A stretch of DNA of 64,000 nucleotides, from contig NZ_SZNM01000012.1 in the NCBI RefSeq assembly GCF_005870085.1, forward strand, positions 1-64,000, written 5' to 3'. A model generated the notes under the pieces. That model ran no database searches and was not told where the DNA came from. It saw only the letters and a list, made by a program, of their open reading frames with translations. Source of the stretch: Aquibacillus sediminis. GTDB lineage: Bacteria; Bacillota; Bacilli; Bacillales; Amphibacillaceae. The position numbers and the translations under genes were made by a program. Shown one piece after another: positions 46,605 through 55,098 of the stretch; the stretch's first letter is position 1; each line of letters opens with the position of its first letter.

Positions 46605-48068
46605 TTAGAGTTTCACTGTTACATTCGTTAGTTCGGAATAAAAATCAAAGCTATGCATACCACCTTCACGACCTATCCCGCTGTGCTTCATGCCACCGAA
46701 TGGCGTGCGTAGATCGCGCAAGAACCACGTATTGACCCAAACCATCCCTGCTTCAATTTGTGCCGATAATCTTGTGGCGCGCTTGATATCGGAAGTCCAC
46801 AAGCTAGCACTTAATCCATAGTGCGTATCATTTACTTGTTCAAGCACTTCTTCTTCTGTGTCAAAAGGAACAACCGTTACAACCGGTCCAAAGATTTCCT
46901 CACGCACACATCTTGACTCTCTTCCTAAGTCCGTGATAATCGTCGGCTCGACGAAAAATCCCTTTTCCATATCACTTGCCTTTCCACCTGTTAAGAATGT
47001 ACCTCCTTCTTCCTTAGCAATATCTAAGTAGCTGAGTACTTTTTGGTAATGTTCTTTACTCACTAATGCCCCAACATTCGTTGTCTCATCAAATGGGTCG
47101 CCTACTTTTAATGCTTTTGTTTTCTCCACAAACCGTTCTAGAAATTGATCATAAATCGAGCGTTCAACATAAATTCTCGAACCACAAAGACACACTTCCC
47201 CTTGATTAATGAAGCTAGATTTCATCGTCGTTTCGATCACATCATCCAAGTCCGCATCCGCAAATATGATGTTTGGATTTTTGCCACCAAGCTCAAACGA
47301 TAATTTCTTTAACGTTGGTGCTGCCGACTGCATAATGGCACTCCCCGTAATGGTTTCCCCTGTGAAAGCAATCGCGTCCACCTGCTCATGAGACGTAATA
47401 GCTGCTCCCGTTTCGCCAAATCCGTGTACCATATTGACGACGCCATCAGGCACTCCCGCTTCCGTACAAATTTCAGCTAAAATGGTAGCTGTCATTGGTG
47501 TTTCTTCTGACGGCTTCATGACGACGGCATTTCCTGCAGCTAGTGCGGGCGCAAGTTTCCATGTCATTAGTAATAATGGTAGATTCCACGGGTTGATGAG
47601 CCCAACCACACCTGTCGGACGACGAACAGCATAATGAATTGCAATATCATCTTGCTGGTAAGATTCGGTTCCAACTGAAGTCATATAATCGGCAAAGAAA
47701 TGGAAATTATAGGCGGCACGCTCAATATCAATTTTATTGGATAACCACAACGGCTTCCCCGTATCTAACGTTTCTAGTGTCGCTAATTCCGATTTTCTTT
47801 CTAAAATTAAGTCACCAATTTTACGAACAATAGCGGAACGTTGTCTTATTGGCATGTCCCCCCATTCACCTTTCAGAGCTTTTCTTGCAGCTGTTACTGC
47901 TTGATCAACTTCCTGTTTGCCTCCTTGGGCTACAACACCTAAAACCTCTTCCGTTGCTGGGTTGATATTTTCAAATGTTTGCCCATTCTTTGATGGGACA
48001 TAGTTGCCATTAATATAATGGGAACAATCTATTGGTTTTACGTCTTGTTTCATTTTGGTAGTCTGCAT
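46605..48068 (-). CDS. 2-hydroxymuconic semialdehyde dehydrogenase (ALDH)
   Basis: 487 residues, NAD-dependent aldehyde dehydrogenase. Catalytic Cys293 (INQGEVCLCGSR) and Glu259 (LSFELGGKNP); INPWNLPLLLMTWKLAPALA and FTGETITG bind NAD. The operon context makes it the DmpC/XylG-type enzyme that oxidises the ring-cleavage product; betaine-aldehyde-type enzymes are the closest alternative. ATG 48068 with AAGGAGG; the frame upstream to 48137 has no ribosome site. First gene of the catabolic operon. Confidence 0.9.
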   Translation of the reverse strand: MQTTKMKQDVKPIDCSHYINGNYVPSKNGQTFENINPATEEVLGVVAQGGKQEVDQAVTAARKALKGEWGDMPIRQRSAIVRKIGDLILERKSELATLETLDTGKPLWLSNKIDIERAAYNFHFFADYMTSVGTESYQQDDIAIHYAVRRPTGVVGLINPWNLPLLLMTWKLAPALAAGNAVVMKPSEETPMTATILAEICTEAGVPDGVVNMVHGFGETGAAITSHEQVDAIAFTGETITGSAIMQSAAPTLKKLSFELGGKNPNIIFADADLDDVIETTMKSSFINQGEVCLCGSRIYVERSIYDQFLERFVEKTKALKVGDPFDETTNVGALVSKEHYQKVLSYLDIAKEEGGTFLTGGKASDMEKGFFVEPTIITDLGRESRCVREEIFGPVVTVVPFDTEEEVLEQVNDTHYGLSASLWTSDIKRATRLSAQIEAGMVWVNTWFLRDLRTPFGGMKHSGIGREGGMHSFDFYSELTNVTVKL

Positions 48069-48227
48069 GACTAAATCCTCCTTTTCCCATTGTTCATGTC
48101 GTATCGTACAATTACCCTTGTTTCGGTACACTTTCATTATAATTTTCTTAGATTTTAAAAAAAGGCCACAGTTCCTCTATATGCAACAAATCAAAAATTA
48201 ATTGAATAAATTTTCTAAAAATTATTA

Positions 48228-48241
48228 AGAAAGCGTTATCA
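48228..48241. promoter_or_regulatory. CcpA cre-like site in the divergent region
   Basis: AGAAAGCGTTATCA differs from the cre consensus TGWNANCGNTNWCA only at the first base. It lies between the divergent catabolic operon and the IclR gene; a TATAAT-like -10 for the operon is at 48136-48141 on the minus strand. Confidence 0.55.
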
Positions 48242-48277
48242 AAAGGTTATTTATGTGCTATGGTTACTTAATAGATA

Positions 48278-49117
48278 ATGTTCCTATATGTAGAACCAAA
48301 AAGTTTAGGGGGAGGTGTTTTTATCGCAAACAATAAGAGCAAACCACAAACTCTTTCTTCTGTTAGCAATGCACTACGAATTCTAAAAAGCTTCTCAACA
48401 TTTGAACCAACCAAAAAGGTGAGTGAGCTTTCTGAATCATTAGGCCTTGCCAAAAGTACAGTTAGTCGACTGCTTTCCACACTTGCTAGTGAAGGATTTG
48501 TGATCAAAGATGATAAAACTGGGGCGTATCGATTAGGCATGTATGTCCTAACCCTTGGTGGAATTGTAACGAACAATTTGGAAATCCATAAAGAAGCAGC
48601 TCCGGTTCTTTATAAATTAGTAAACGATACTGGGGAAACGGCACACTTGGCGGTCATGGATGGATTAGACACGATTTACATTCATAAGGAAGAATGTAAT
48701 AATCCAGTTCGTATCTTAACCCATTTAGGAAGAAGGAATCCCTCTTACTGTACTAGTTCAGGCAAGGTATTGCTTGCTTTTAACGAAACGAACGCCGTGG
48801 AAGAATTAATTGATCGTCGGTTAGTTGCCCATACCGAAAATAGTATTACCAACCCTAATCAATTAAGACAAGAACTGGAAACCATTCGTAGGCAAAACTA
48901 TGCGGTAAGTACGGAAGAATTAACAGAAGGTACGAAATCTGTCGCAGCACCAATACGGGATTATACCGGAAAAGTCGTCTGCGCAATTACCGTTGTAGGA
49001 CCCATTCAGCGAATGAAGGATCATAAAATTCCGGAATTCGCCAAGAAGGTTATTGCAGCTGCCAAAGATGCCTCAGAGCGACTGGGCTATGATGAACGGT
49101 ACTTTAAGCACCGCTAA
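48278..49117 (+). CDS. IclR family transcriptional regulator
   Basis: 279 residues from ATG 48278. Winged-helix domain (about 25-85; VSELSESLGLAKSTVSRLLS is the HTH) and IclR effector domain (about 100-270; RILTHLGRRNPSYCTSSGKV). Divergent from the meta-cleavage operon, so the likely regulator of it. Start problem: the strong site GGGGGAGGTG stands 5 nt before ATC GCA AAC (48323), where an ATG would be expected, while ATG 48278 has no ribosome site. It either starts at ATC or from the poor upstream ATG. Confidence 0.88.
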   Translation: MFLYVEPKSLGGGVFIANNKSKPQTLSSVSNALRILKSFSTFEPTKKVSELSESLGLAKSTVSRLLSTLASEGFVIKDDKTGAYRLGMYVLTLGGIVTNNLEIHKEAAPVLYKLVNDTGETAHLAVMDGLDTIYIHKEECNNPVRILTHLGRRNPSYCTSSGKVLLAFNETNAVEELIDRRLVAHTENSITNPNQLRQELETIRRQNYAVSTEELTEGTKSVAAPIRDYTGKVVCAITVVGPIQRMKDHKIPEFAKKVIAAAKDASERLGYDERYFKHR

Positions 49118-49245
49118 TGTTAGTATTACGAAAACGACAAAGGGGTAGCTGGTATGGTGGTATTGGTAGAGCTACTGCACAGCTACATCATTCGTAAACT
49201 GGTTCACTAAAACATGTTGATGGTGGAGTATATACAGATTAAGAA

Positions 49246-49284
49246 AGATGCATTTAAAGGTGCCTAGCACCTTTAAATGCATCT
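49246..49284 (-). terminator. Terminator of the nup operon
   Basis: AGATGCATTTAAAGGTGC and GCACCTTTAAATGCATCT form a perfect 18-bp stem with a 3-nt loop. It lies 20 nt after the last permease gene; a T-rich stretch follows on the minus strand. Confidence 0.85.
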
Positions 49285-49304
49285 CCACTGATGGATGTAT
49301 TCTT

Positions 49305-50258
49305 TTACCTACTTCCTTTAATATATGGTTCTCCGTTTGCTCGTGGAGCCTCGGCACGTCCAATAAATCCTGCTAAGGCAAGAATGGTTAGGACATAAGG
49401 CGCGATTAACAAGAACACCTGTGGGATATTTTCTAGTAGTGGGATCCCCGCACTAACGACACTCAAGCTTTGAGCTAATCCGAAAAACAAGGCAGCTCCC
49501 ATTGCACCAAGCGGATGCCATTTACCAAAAATAACTGCTGCTAAAGCCATAAACCCTTGTCCGACAATGGTTGCATGAGAAAAATTGGAAACAATCGTAA
49601 GGGCGAATACGGATCCACCCAATCCACCGAAAGCACCGGACAGGATAACGGCAATATAGCGCATTTTCACTACTTTAATCCCATTCGTATCAGCTGCCAT
49701 TGGATGCTCTCCAACAGCTCGCAAACGTAATCCAAATGGTGTTTTGTATAGGACAAACCATGCAACAATAGCGAAAACAATCGCAATATATGACGTGACA
49801 TAGATTCCTTCAAAGAAGATCGGACCAATGATAGGAATATCAGACAACATTGGAATACTAGTTGTATAGAACGGTTGATCCACCATATCTGTTTGTCCTT
49901 TACCATACCAAACTTTTGTTAGATAAACCCCTATTCCTAAAGCGAGCATGTTGATCGCAACACCACTAACCACTTGATTGGCGTGAAAGGATACAGAGGC
50001 TATTGCATGAATTATGGAGAAGATGGCTCCAATGATCGTTGCGACTACGATAGATATCCAGGGTGTCCAGGAACCAAATACATCTGAAAAAGCAAGATTA
50101 AAAACAATACCTATAAAAGCACCCATTACCATAAGTCCTTCTAATCCAATATTGACAACACCGGATCTTTCACTAAATACTCCGCCTAAAGCTGTTAAAA
50201 TAAGAGGTGCGGAATAGAACAGAACGGTAGGAATAATGGACTGTAAAGCATCAAACAT
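49305..50258 (-). CDS. nupQ: Nucleoside ABC transporter permease (NupQ-like)
   Basis: 317 residues, eight to ten membrane segments, BPD_transp_2 type. GGVFSERSGVVNIGLEGLMV near the N-terminus and TPFGLRLRAVGEHPMAADTN (EAA-like loop) are typical of BMP-linked nucleoside permeases. Starts 1 nt after the stop of the preceding permease; the ribosome site AAGGAGG lies in the end of that gene. Last gene of the operon. Confidence 0.9.
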   Translation of the reverse strand: MFDALQSIIPTVLFYSAPLILTALGGVFSERSGVVNIGLEGLMVMGAFIGIVFNLAFSDVFGSWTPWISIVVATIIGAIFSIIHAIASVSFHANQVVSGVAINMLALGIGVYLTKVWYGKGQTDMVDQPFYTTSIPMLSDIPIIGPIFFEGIYVTSYIAIVFAIVAWFVLYKTPFGLRLRAVGEHPMAADTNGIKVVKMRYIAVILSGAFGGLGGSVFALTIVSNFSHATIVGQGFMALAAVIFGKWHPLGAMGAALFFGLAQSLSVVSAGIPLLENIPQVFLLIAPYVLTILALAGFIGRAEAPRANGEPYIKGSR

Positions 50259-51308
50259 TTAGTTCTCCTCCTTTTTAAAGCGAAGTATTGCCCAGCGAAT
50301 CATGTAACTAGAAGCAACGAAAAAGATAATGAGAGCGATAATGATATCCACGAGCTCAGTAGGTACTCCCGCTGAGGTAGGCATTTCTCCCGCACCTTCT
50401 TTTAATGCCCCAAATAAAAGAGCCGCCAACACTACACCAAATGCATGATTTGACCCAAGTAGTGCCACCGCAATCCCATCGAATCCAAGGTTAGTAAATC
50501 CTGACATAACAGAAATGGAACCATACGTACCAAGACCTTCCATTGCACCAGCTAGACCAGCAAACACACCAGCTAGAACCATGGACAATGTGATATTCTT
50601 GCTAACGTTCATTCCTGAATAGTTCGAAGCATGTTGGTTAAAACCTACTGCTTTTAGTTCATATCCATATGTCGTACGTTGGATAATAAACCACATAATA
50701 AAAGCAGCAAACAAAGCAATAAAAATGCCATAATGAACTCTAGAGTAAAATGTCAAACTTTGTAACCAAGCGGATGCTAAAGATGCTGTCGCCGATATCG
50801 CTTCAGATGTCGTTTTTTGATCCGTCAAGACACTTCTAATAATCTCATTTGTCGTGTACAAGGCAATGTAATTCATCATAATCGTTACAATTACTTCGTG
50901 GACACCAAGTTTTGCTTTTAATAAACCTGGCAAAAATCCCCACAGACCACCAGCAAGAGCTCCTGTAAAGATAGCAAGTGGCAAATGAATAATCATTGGT
51001 GCATCAACAACTAAGCCAATCCATACAGCAGCTAGCCAACCAACGATCACTTGACCTTCCGCACCAATATTAAAGAGACCCGTTTTAAAAGCAAAAGCAA
51101 CAGCAAGCCCTGTTAAAATTAATGGGGTCGTTCTCCTAACCGTTTCACCTAGCGTATACATATCACCAAATGCACCATTCCACAATGCGACATAACCCTT
51201 AATCGGATTATGGCCAGAACTCAACATAATGATGGCACCTACAATCAATCCAAGCAATACGGAAATAACAGGAACCAAAATTCCAAACATTTTATTATTC
51301 GTGGTCAT
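50259..51308 (-). CDS. nupP: Nucleoside ABC transporter permease (NupP-like)
   Basis: 349 residues, membrane permease. AFAFKTGLFNIGAEGQVIVG and TTYGYELKAVGFNQHASNYS mark the family. Start ATG 51308, overlapping the end of the ATPase gene by 14 nt, with GGTGAGA upstream. Partner of NupQ-like permease. Confidence 0.9.
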   Translation of the reverse strand: MTTNNKMFGILVPVISVLLGLIVGAIIMLSSGHNPIKGYVALWNGAFGDMYTLGETVRRTTPLILTGLAVAFAFKTGLFNIGAEGQVIVGWLAAVWIGLVVDAPMIIHLPLAIFTGALAGGLWGFLPGLLKAKLGVHEVIVTIMMNYIALYTTNEIIRSVLTDQKTTSEAISATASLASAWLQSLTFYSRVHYGIFIALFAAFIMWFIIQRTTYGYELKAVGFNQHASNYSGMNVSKNITLSMVLAGVFAGLAGAMEGLGTYGSISVMSGFTNLGFDGIAVALLGSNHAFGVVLAALLFGALKEGAGEMPTSAGVPTELVDIIIALIIFFVASSYMIRWAILRFKKEEN

Positions 51309-52836
51309 GGCTATTCTCACCTGCCTTCACTTGACTACCAGCCATTAACAGCCCAAGCTCCTGTTCAGTCGTTTCTTCAGGTTTTACATTCGCGACAACC
51401 TTACCATCAAACATCACAGCAATCCTGTCACTAACATTCATAATCTCGTCAAGTTCGAAAGAGACCAGGAGAATTGCTTTCCCTTTATCCCGTTCTTCAA
51501 TTAACTTCTTATGAATGAATTCAATTGCTCCAACATCAAGACCACGCGTTGGTTGAGCGGCAATAAGCAGATCTGGCGAACGATCGACTTCTCGTCCAAT
51601 GATCGCTTTCTGCTGATTTCCACCAGACAGCGCTCGTGCTTTTGTATAAGCACTTGGCGTACGGACATCATACTCATTAATGACATCCTTGGCTTTGCGA
51701 AAAATTTCATTATAATTTAACACTTTTGCTTTCGAGTACGGCTTCTTATAGTAAGTTTGTAAAACGATATTTTCACCTATCGAGTAATCTAACACGAGAC
51801 CATATTTATGGCGATCCTGTGGTATATGACCTATACCACTTTCTGTTATTTTCCTCGGAGAAAGATTGGAAATTTCTTTGTTATTTACCTTAATTGATCC
51901 CGAACTTGTTTTTGCTAACCCGGTGATTGCCTCAATCAGTTCAGACTGACCGTTTCCATCCACACCAGCTATACCAACTATTTCACCTGCATGAACGTCT
52001 AAGTTTAACCCTTTGACTAACTCTACTTTTCTAGTATCTTTTACAAATAGATTGTCAATTGAAAGAACGTTATCCCCTGGTTTGGCTTCACTCTTCTCTG
52101 TTTTAAAATTCACTTCACGACCTACCATCAAGGATGCGAGTTCTGTCACATTGGTGTCGGAAACATTGACCGTTCCAATCCCCTGACCTTTACGAATAAC
52201 CGTACATCTATCACAAACTTCCATTATTTCCTTCAATTTGTGTGTGATTAGAATGATAGATTTTCCCTCTTGGACAAGGGATTGCATAATGTCCATTAAT
52301 TCACTAATCTCTTGCGGGGTTAAAACAGCCGTTGGTTCATCGAAAATTAAAACTTCAGCACCGCGATACAGTGTTTTCAATATTTCGACACGTTGTTGCA
52401 TCCCTACTGAGATGTCACTTATTTTTGAGTCTGGATCAACCATTAGACCATAGCGATCAGATAATGCTTGAATCTCTTTTCTTGCCTTGGCAATATCGAT
52501 CATCGCAAATTTATTAGTTGGTTCTTTTCCTAACACGATATTTTGCGTTACTGTAAACGGTTCGACTAGCATAAAGTGCTGATGGACCATGCCAATTCCT
52601 AAATCATTGGCAATGTTTGGATTCGTTATGTTAACAGTTTTGTCTTTCACACGAATCTCACCTTTTTCAGGTTGATATAAACCAAACAATACATTCATTA
52701 ATGTTGATTTTCCTGCGCCATTCTCACCTAACAGCGCATGAATCTCTCCTTTTTTCAATTGGATTGTAATGTTATCATTTGCAACAATCCCGGGAAACTC
52801 TTTCCTTATATTTAACATTTCGATCGCATACTCCAA
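51295..52836 (-). CDS. nupO: Nucleoside ABC transporter ATPase (NupO-like)
   Basis: 513 residues with two fused ATPase domains. First: GENGAGKST, signature ISVGMQQRVEI, LIFDEPTAVLTP. Second: GVDGNGQSE P-loop-like variant, ALSGGNQQK signature, LLIAAQPTRGLD. The second site lacks the canonical GKS/T, as in sugar/nucleoside ATPases of this class. TTG start at 52836 with GAGGGTGAA upstream. Confidence 0.92.
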   Translation of the reverse strand: MEYAIEMLNIRKEFPGIVANDNITIQLKKGEIHALLGENGAGKSTLMNVLFGLYQPEKGEIRVKDKTVNITNPNIANDLGIGMVHQHFMLVEPFTVTQNIVLGKEPTNKFAMIDIAKARKEIQALSDRYGLMVDPDSKISDISVGMQQRVEILKTLYRGAEVLIFDEPTAVLTPQEISELMDIMQSLVQEGKSIILITHKLKEIMEVCDRCTVIRKGQGIGTVNVSDTNVTELASLMVGREVNFKTEKSEAKPGDNVLSIDNLFVKDTRKVELVKGLNLDVHAGEIVGIAGVDGNGQSELIEAITGLAKTSSGSIKVNNKEISNLSPRKITESGIGHIPQDRHKYGLVLDYSIGENIVLQTYYKKPYSKAKVLNYNEIFRKAKDVINEYDVRTPSAYTKARALSGGNQQKAIIGREVDRSPDLLIAAQPTRGLDVGAIEFIHKKLIEERDKGKAILLVSFELDEIMNVSDRIAVMFDGKVVANVKPEETTEQELGLLMAGSQVKAGENSHDHE

Positions 52837-52865
52837 GTTTGTTCACCCTCTTTATATAAGACTTG

Positions 52866-52990
52866 CATTTATTTCGGTACAACCGTCCGTAAGACTCCCA
52901 CTTTTAAAACATGAAATAAAATGAAATCGATATGGTTAAGTGGAAGTAAACTTTTCGCTCTCACCCTGATTTGTTCAGACTTCACTTAAA
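52866..52990 (-). repeat. Two-hairpin element, subfamily A (inverted)
   Basis: On the minus strand: GAGAGCGAAAAGTTTACTTC, CACTTAACCATA, AAAAGTGGGAGTCTTACGGA, CGGTTGTACCG. It lies inside the nup operon between the binding-protein and ATPase genes. Confidence 0.65.
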
Positions 52991-52991
52991 T

Positions 52992-53046
52992 AAAAATCAC
53001 CAACGGAAGAAGGCTTCTCTTCTACCCTCTTTCGTTGAAGATTTTT
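52992..53046 (-). terminator. Hairpin between nupN and nupO (attenuating terminator)
   Basis: Arms around AAAATCTTCAACG and CGTTGGTGATTTT, followed by T-rich sequence on the minus strand. It can lower expression of the ATPase and permeases compared with the binding protein. Confidence 0.55.
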
Positions 53047-53064
53047 TATTAGATCCTTACATGA

Positions 53065-53095
53065 AGTAGAGAAGGCTACTATAGCCTTCTCTACT
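53065..53095 (-). other. Perfect 14-bp stem-loop after nupN
   Basis: AGTAGAGAAGGCTA-TAG-TAGCCTTCTCTACT on the minus strand, 5 nt beyond the stop of the binding protein; no T tract. Such 3' stem-loops often stabilise binding-protein mRNA against exonucleases. Confidence 0.7.
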
Positions 53096-53100
53096 TTTGG

Positions 53101-54228
53101 TTATAACGAGTCCACATAAGCCTCTAATTCTTCTATTGTTTGTGGTACTTCCACTTCACCGTTAAGAATTTCTTCTTCCCAATCTTTAACAGTGGAGATG
53201 ATTTCTTCTGTCATTGCTTCTTCATTTGTGGTAGCAACACGTATCCCGTTTTCTTCTAAACCGTATTCTAATTGTTCGCCTTCAGGGAATTCTCCATTCA
53301 TTCCTCTGTTTATTACATCTTGAACCGCTACATCTACACGTTTTACCATGGAAGTTAACGTTACATTATGTTCGCCAATTTGACCTTCTTCATACTGGTC
53401 ACGGTCTACACCGATTACCCAAATGGCACGTTCAGGTTCATTTTGCTTAATATCTTTGGCTTGGTTAAACACGCCATTTCCTGTTCCACCAGATGAATGG
53501 TAAATGACATCCACACCACTATCATACATGTTTGTTGCGATTAATTTACCTTTTGCAGGGTCTGTAAATGACTCCGCATATTGCACATCCACTTCAATGT
53601 CTGGATTGATAGATTTAACACCTGCTGTGAATCCTGATTCGAATTTCTTAATTAAAGGAGAGTTGATTCCTCCCACAAATCCAACCTTTTCCGTTGTCGT
53701 TTTTAGAGCAGCAGCCACCCCTACTAAGAATGAGCCTTGATGTTCTTTAAACGTAATACTTGCAGCGTTTGGAGCATCCACCACATCATCAACGATTGCA
53801 AAATTCGTATTTGCAAACTGGTCTGCTGCTTTTTGAATATCTTTCTTTAATTTAAATCCAACACCATAAACTAGATCATAGTCGTCACGAACGAAACGGG
53901 TGATGTTAGGCATATAATCCGCTGTTTCATCTGACTGCGCATAGTCAAAACCTTCCCCTTTTGCTAAACCATTCTCTTCTCCCCAAGCTTTTATACCTTC
54001 CCAAGCCGATTGGTTAAATGATTTATCATCTACGCCACCTTCGTCTGTAACCATACCAACCTGATAATCTGTTGAAGTTTCTTCTGTTCCAGAAGTAGTG
54101 TTTCCACTTTCTTCTGTTCCTGCATTATTTTCTTCTTCCGTATTCTCTTCACTCGCTGTTCCACACGCTACTAGGAATAAACTTATAGATAGAATGATAC
54201 CAAAAAGTAAAAATTTACGATTTTTCAT
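53101..54228 (-). CDS. nupN: BMP family nucleoside-binding lipoprotein (NupN-like)
   Basis: 375 residues. Signal peptide with lipobox LVACG (Cys22), Glu/Thr-rich linker, then a BMP (PnrA-like) domain: MVTDEGGVDDKSFNQSAWEG at the start, FGFVGG-type VGFVGGINSPLIKKFESGF, GGTGNGVFNQAKD and VIGVDRDQ. It captures nucleosides, guanosine in B. subtilis NupN. ATG 54228 with GGAGGG upstream. First gene of the operon, behind a guanine riboswitch. Confidence 0.93.
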   Translation of the reverse strand: MKNRKFLLFGIILSISLFLVACGTASEENTEEENNAGTEESGNTTSGTEETSTDYQVGMVTDEGGVDDKSFNQSAWEGIKAWGEENGLAKGEGFDYAQSDETADYMPNITRFVRDDYDLVYGVGFKLKKDIQKAADQFANTNFAIVDDVVDAPNAASITFKEHQGSFLVGVAAALKTTTEKVGFVGGINSPLIKKFESGFTAGVKSINPDIEVDVQYAESFTDPAKGKLIATNMYDSGVDVIYHSSGGTGNGVFNQAKDIKQNEPERAIWVIGVDRDQYEEGQIGEHNVTLTSMVKRVDVAVQDVINRGMNGEFPEGEQLEYGLEENGIRVATTNEEAMTEEIISTVKDWEEEILNGEVEVPQTIEELEAYVDSL

Positions 54229-54380
54229 CGTTTTCCCTCCTATTTCTTTTAAAAATGATATATACATTAACTTTGTATAAACTAATTTGATTTCATCGTT
54301 TTTTCACACGTGTATATCATCTACAATCTTCTATGCTCCCCCTATTCCTATCGATGTCTTGTTTTCATATAATCCTATAG

Positions 54381-54436
54381 AAAAAAAGAAGCTCAAAATA
54401 CATGCTCACTATGTGAAAGCATATATTTCGAGCTTC
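54381..54436 (-). terminator. Riboswitch-controlled terminator upstream of nupN
   Basis: GAAGCTCGAAATATATGCT and AGCATGTATTTTGAGCTTC form a long stem followed by T7 on the minus strand, 150 nt upstream of nupN and downstream of the aptamer. Confidence 0.8.
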
Positions 54437-54585
54437 AATAGACCGAAATAAGATAAAAATCTATTAAACACACGACTCTTCGACATTTTTCGCCAAATCA
54501 TCAAAAAAATCGGTGTTTAAATCTATACGATCGTCTGTTAATTGATAACTTCTGACCGTATAAAATAGTCTTTATCTAGACTCGC

Positions 54586-54656
54586 TTTCCATAGTCAGTT
54601 TATTTACGGTAAACTGGTAGAAACTTGCAGGCCATATCCCTGCGACTATATGAAAA
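54586..54656 (-). ncRNA. Guanine-class purine riboswitch
   Basis: On the minus strand: CATATAGTC, GGATATGG, AAGTTTCTACC, ACCGTAAAT, GACTATGG in the order of the purine aptamer (P1-P2-L2-P3-L3-P1). The specificity base in GACTATG is C, as in guanine-binding xpt, not T as in adenine aptamers (GATTATG). P1 forms between TTTTCATA and TATGGAAA. With guanine bound it should favour the terminator at 54381-54436 and shut off the nup transporter. Confidence 0.92.
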
Positions 54657-54679
54657 AACTATTATTAAATTCGTATTTT

Positions 54680-54707
54680 AGTATATCACTCATTCCTAAT
54701 AATGCAA
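54680..54707 (-). promoter_or_regulatory. Promoter of the nup operon
   Basis: TTGCAT and TATACT separated by 16 bp on the minus strand, about 25 nt before the riboswitch aptamer. Confidence 0.7.
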
Positions 54708-55067
54708 AGATTTTTTTATAAAAACTAAGGTGGATTGTTACACCAAACCTCTCAAACACTTGTCATAACTGAAAAAAAGCCTTCTTATATAAAAAACAAC
54801 CTTATATCCTAATTCCTATTTTGAAACAATTTATAAATTTGCATTTTCCGAAAACGCAAACATTTAATAGTTTCGTTCGTTAATCGTTCGTTTTATCAAG
54901 GGAAGGAAGTCTCTTACATGATCGTAACAAGTACCGCATAAAGAAATAGATCTGGTACTCTAAAGGACATCTGTCCATTTAACGTACCAGGTATTTTGTG
55001 AATCCAGTGAAACTATTAGTAATTCCATAAAAAACGGGGATTTCCGTATTATGCAATGACAAAGGGA
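54708..55067. other. Intergenic stretch, nothing recognised
   Basis: About 360 nt of AT-rich DNA upstream of the nup promoter. No gene, RNA or member of the three repeat families is seen until the REP unit at 55068. Confidence 0.4.
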
Positions 55068-55098
55068 CTGGGACAAGTGCCCTGTCCCCTTGTCCCAG
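55068..55098. repeat. GGGACA REP-like unit at the SNF2 stop
   Basis: CTGGGACAAGTGCCCTGTCC then CCTTGTCCCAG: a single perfect tail unit, next to the stop codon of the SNF2 gene. Last member of the family in the window. Confidence 0.85.
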
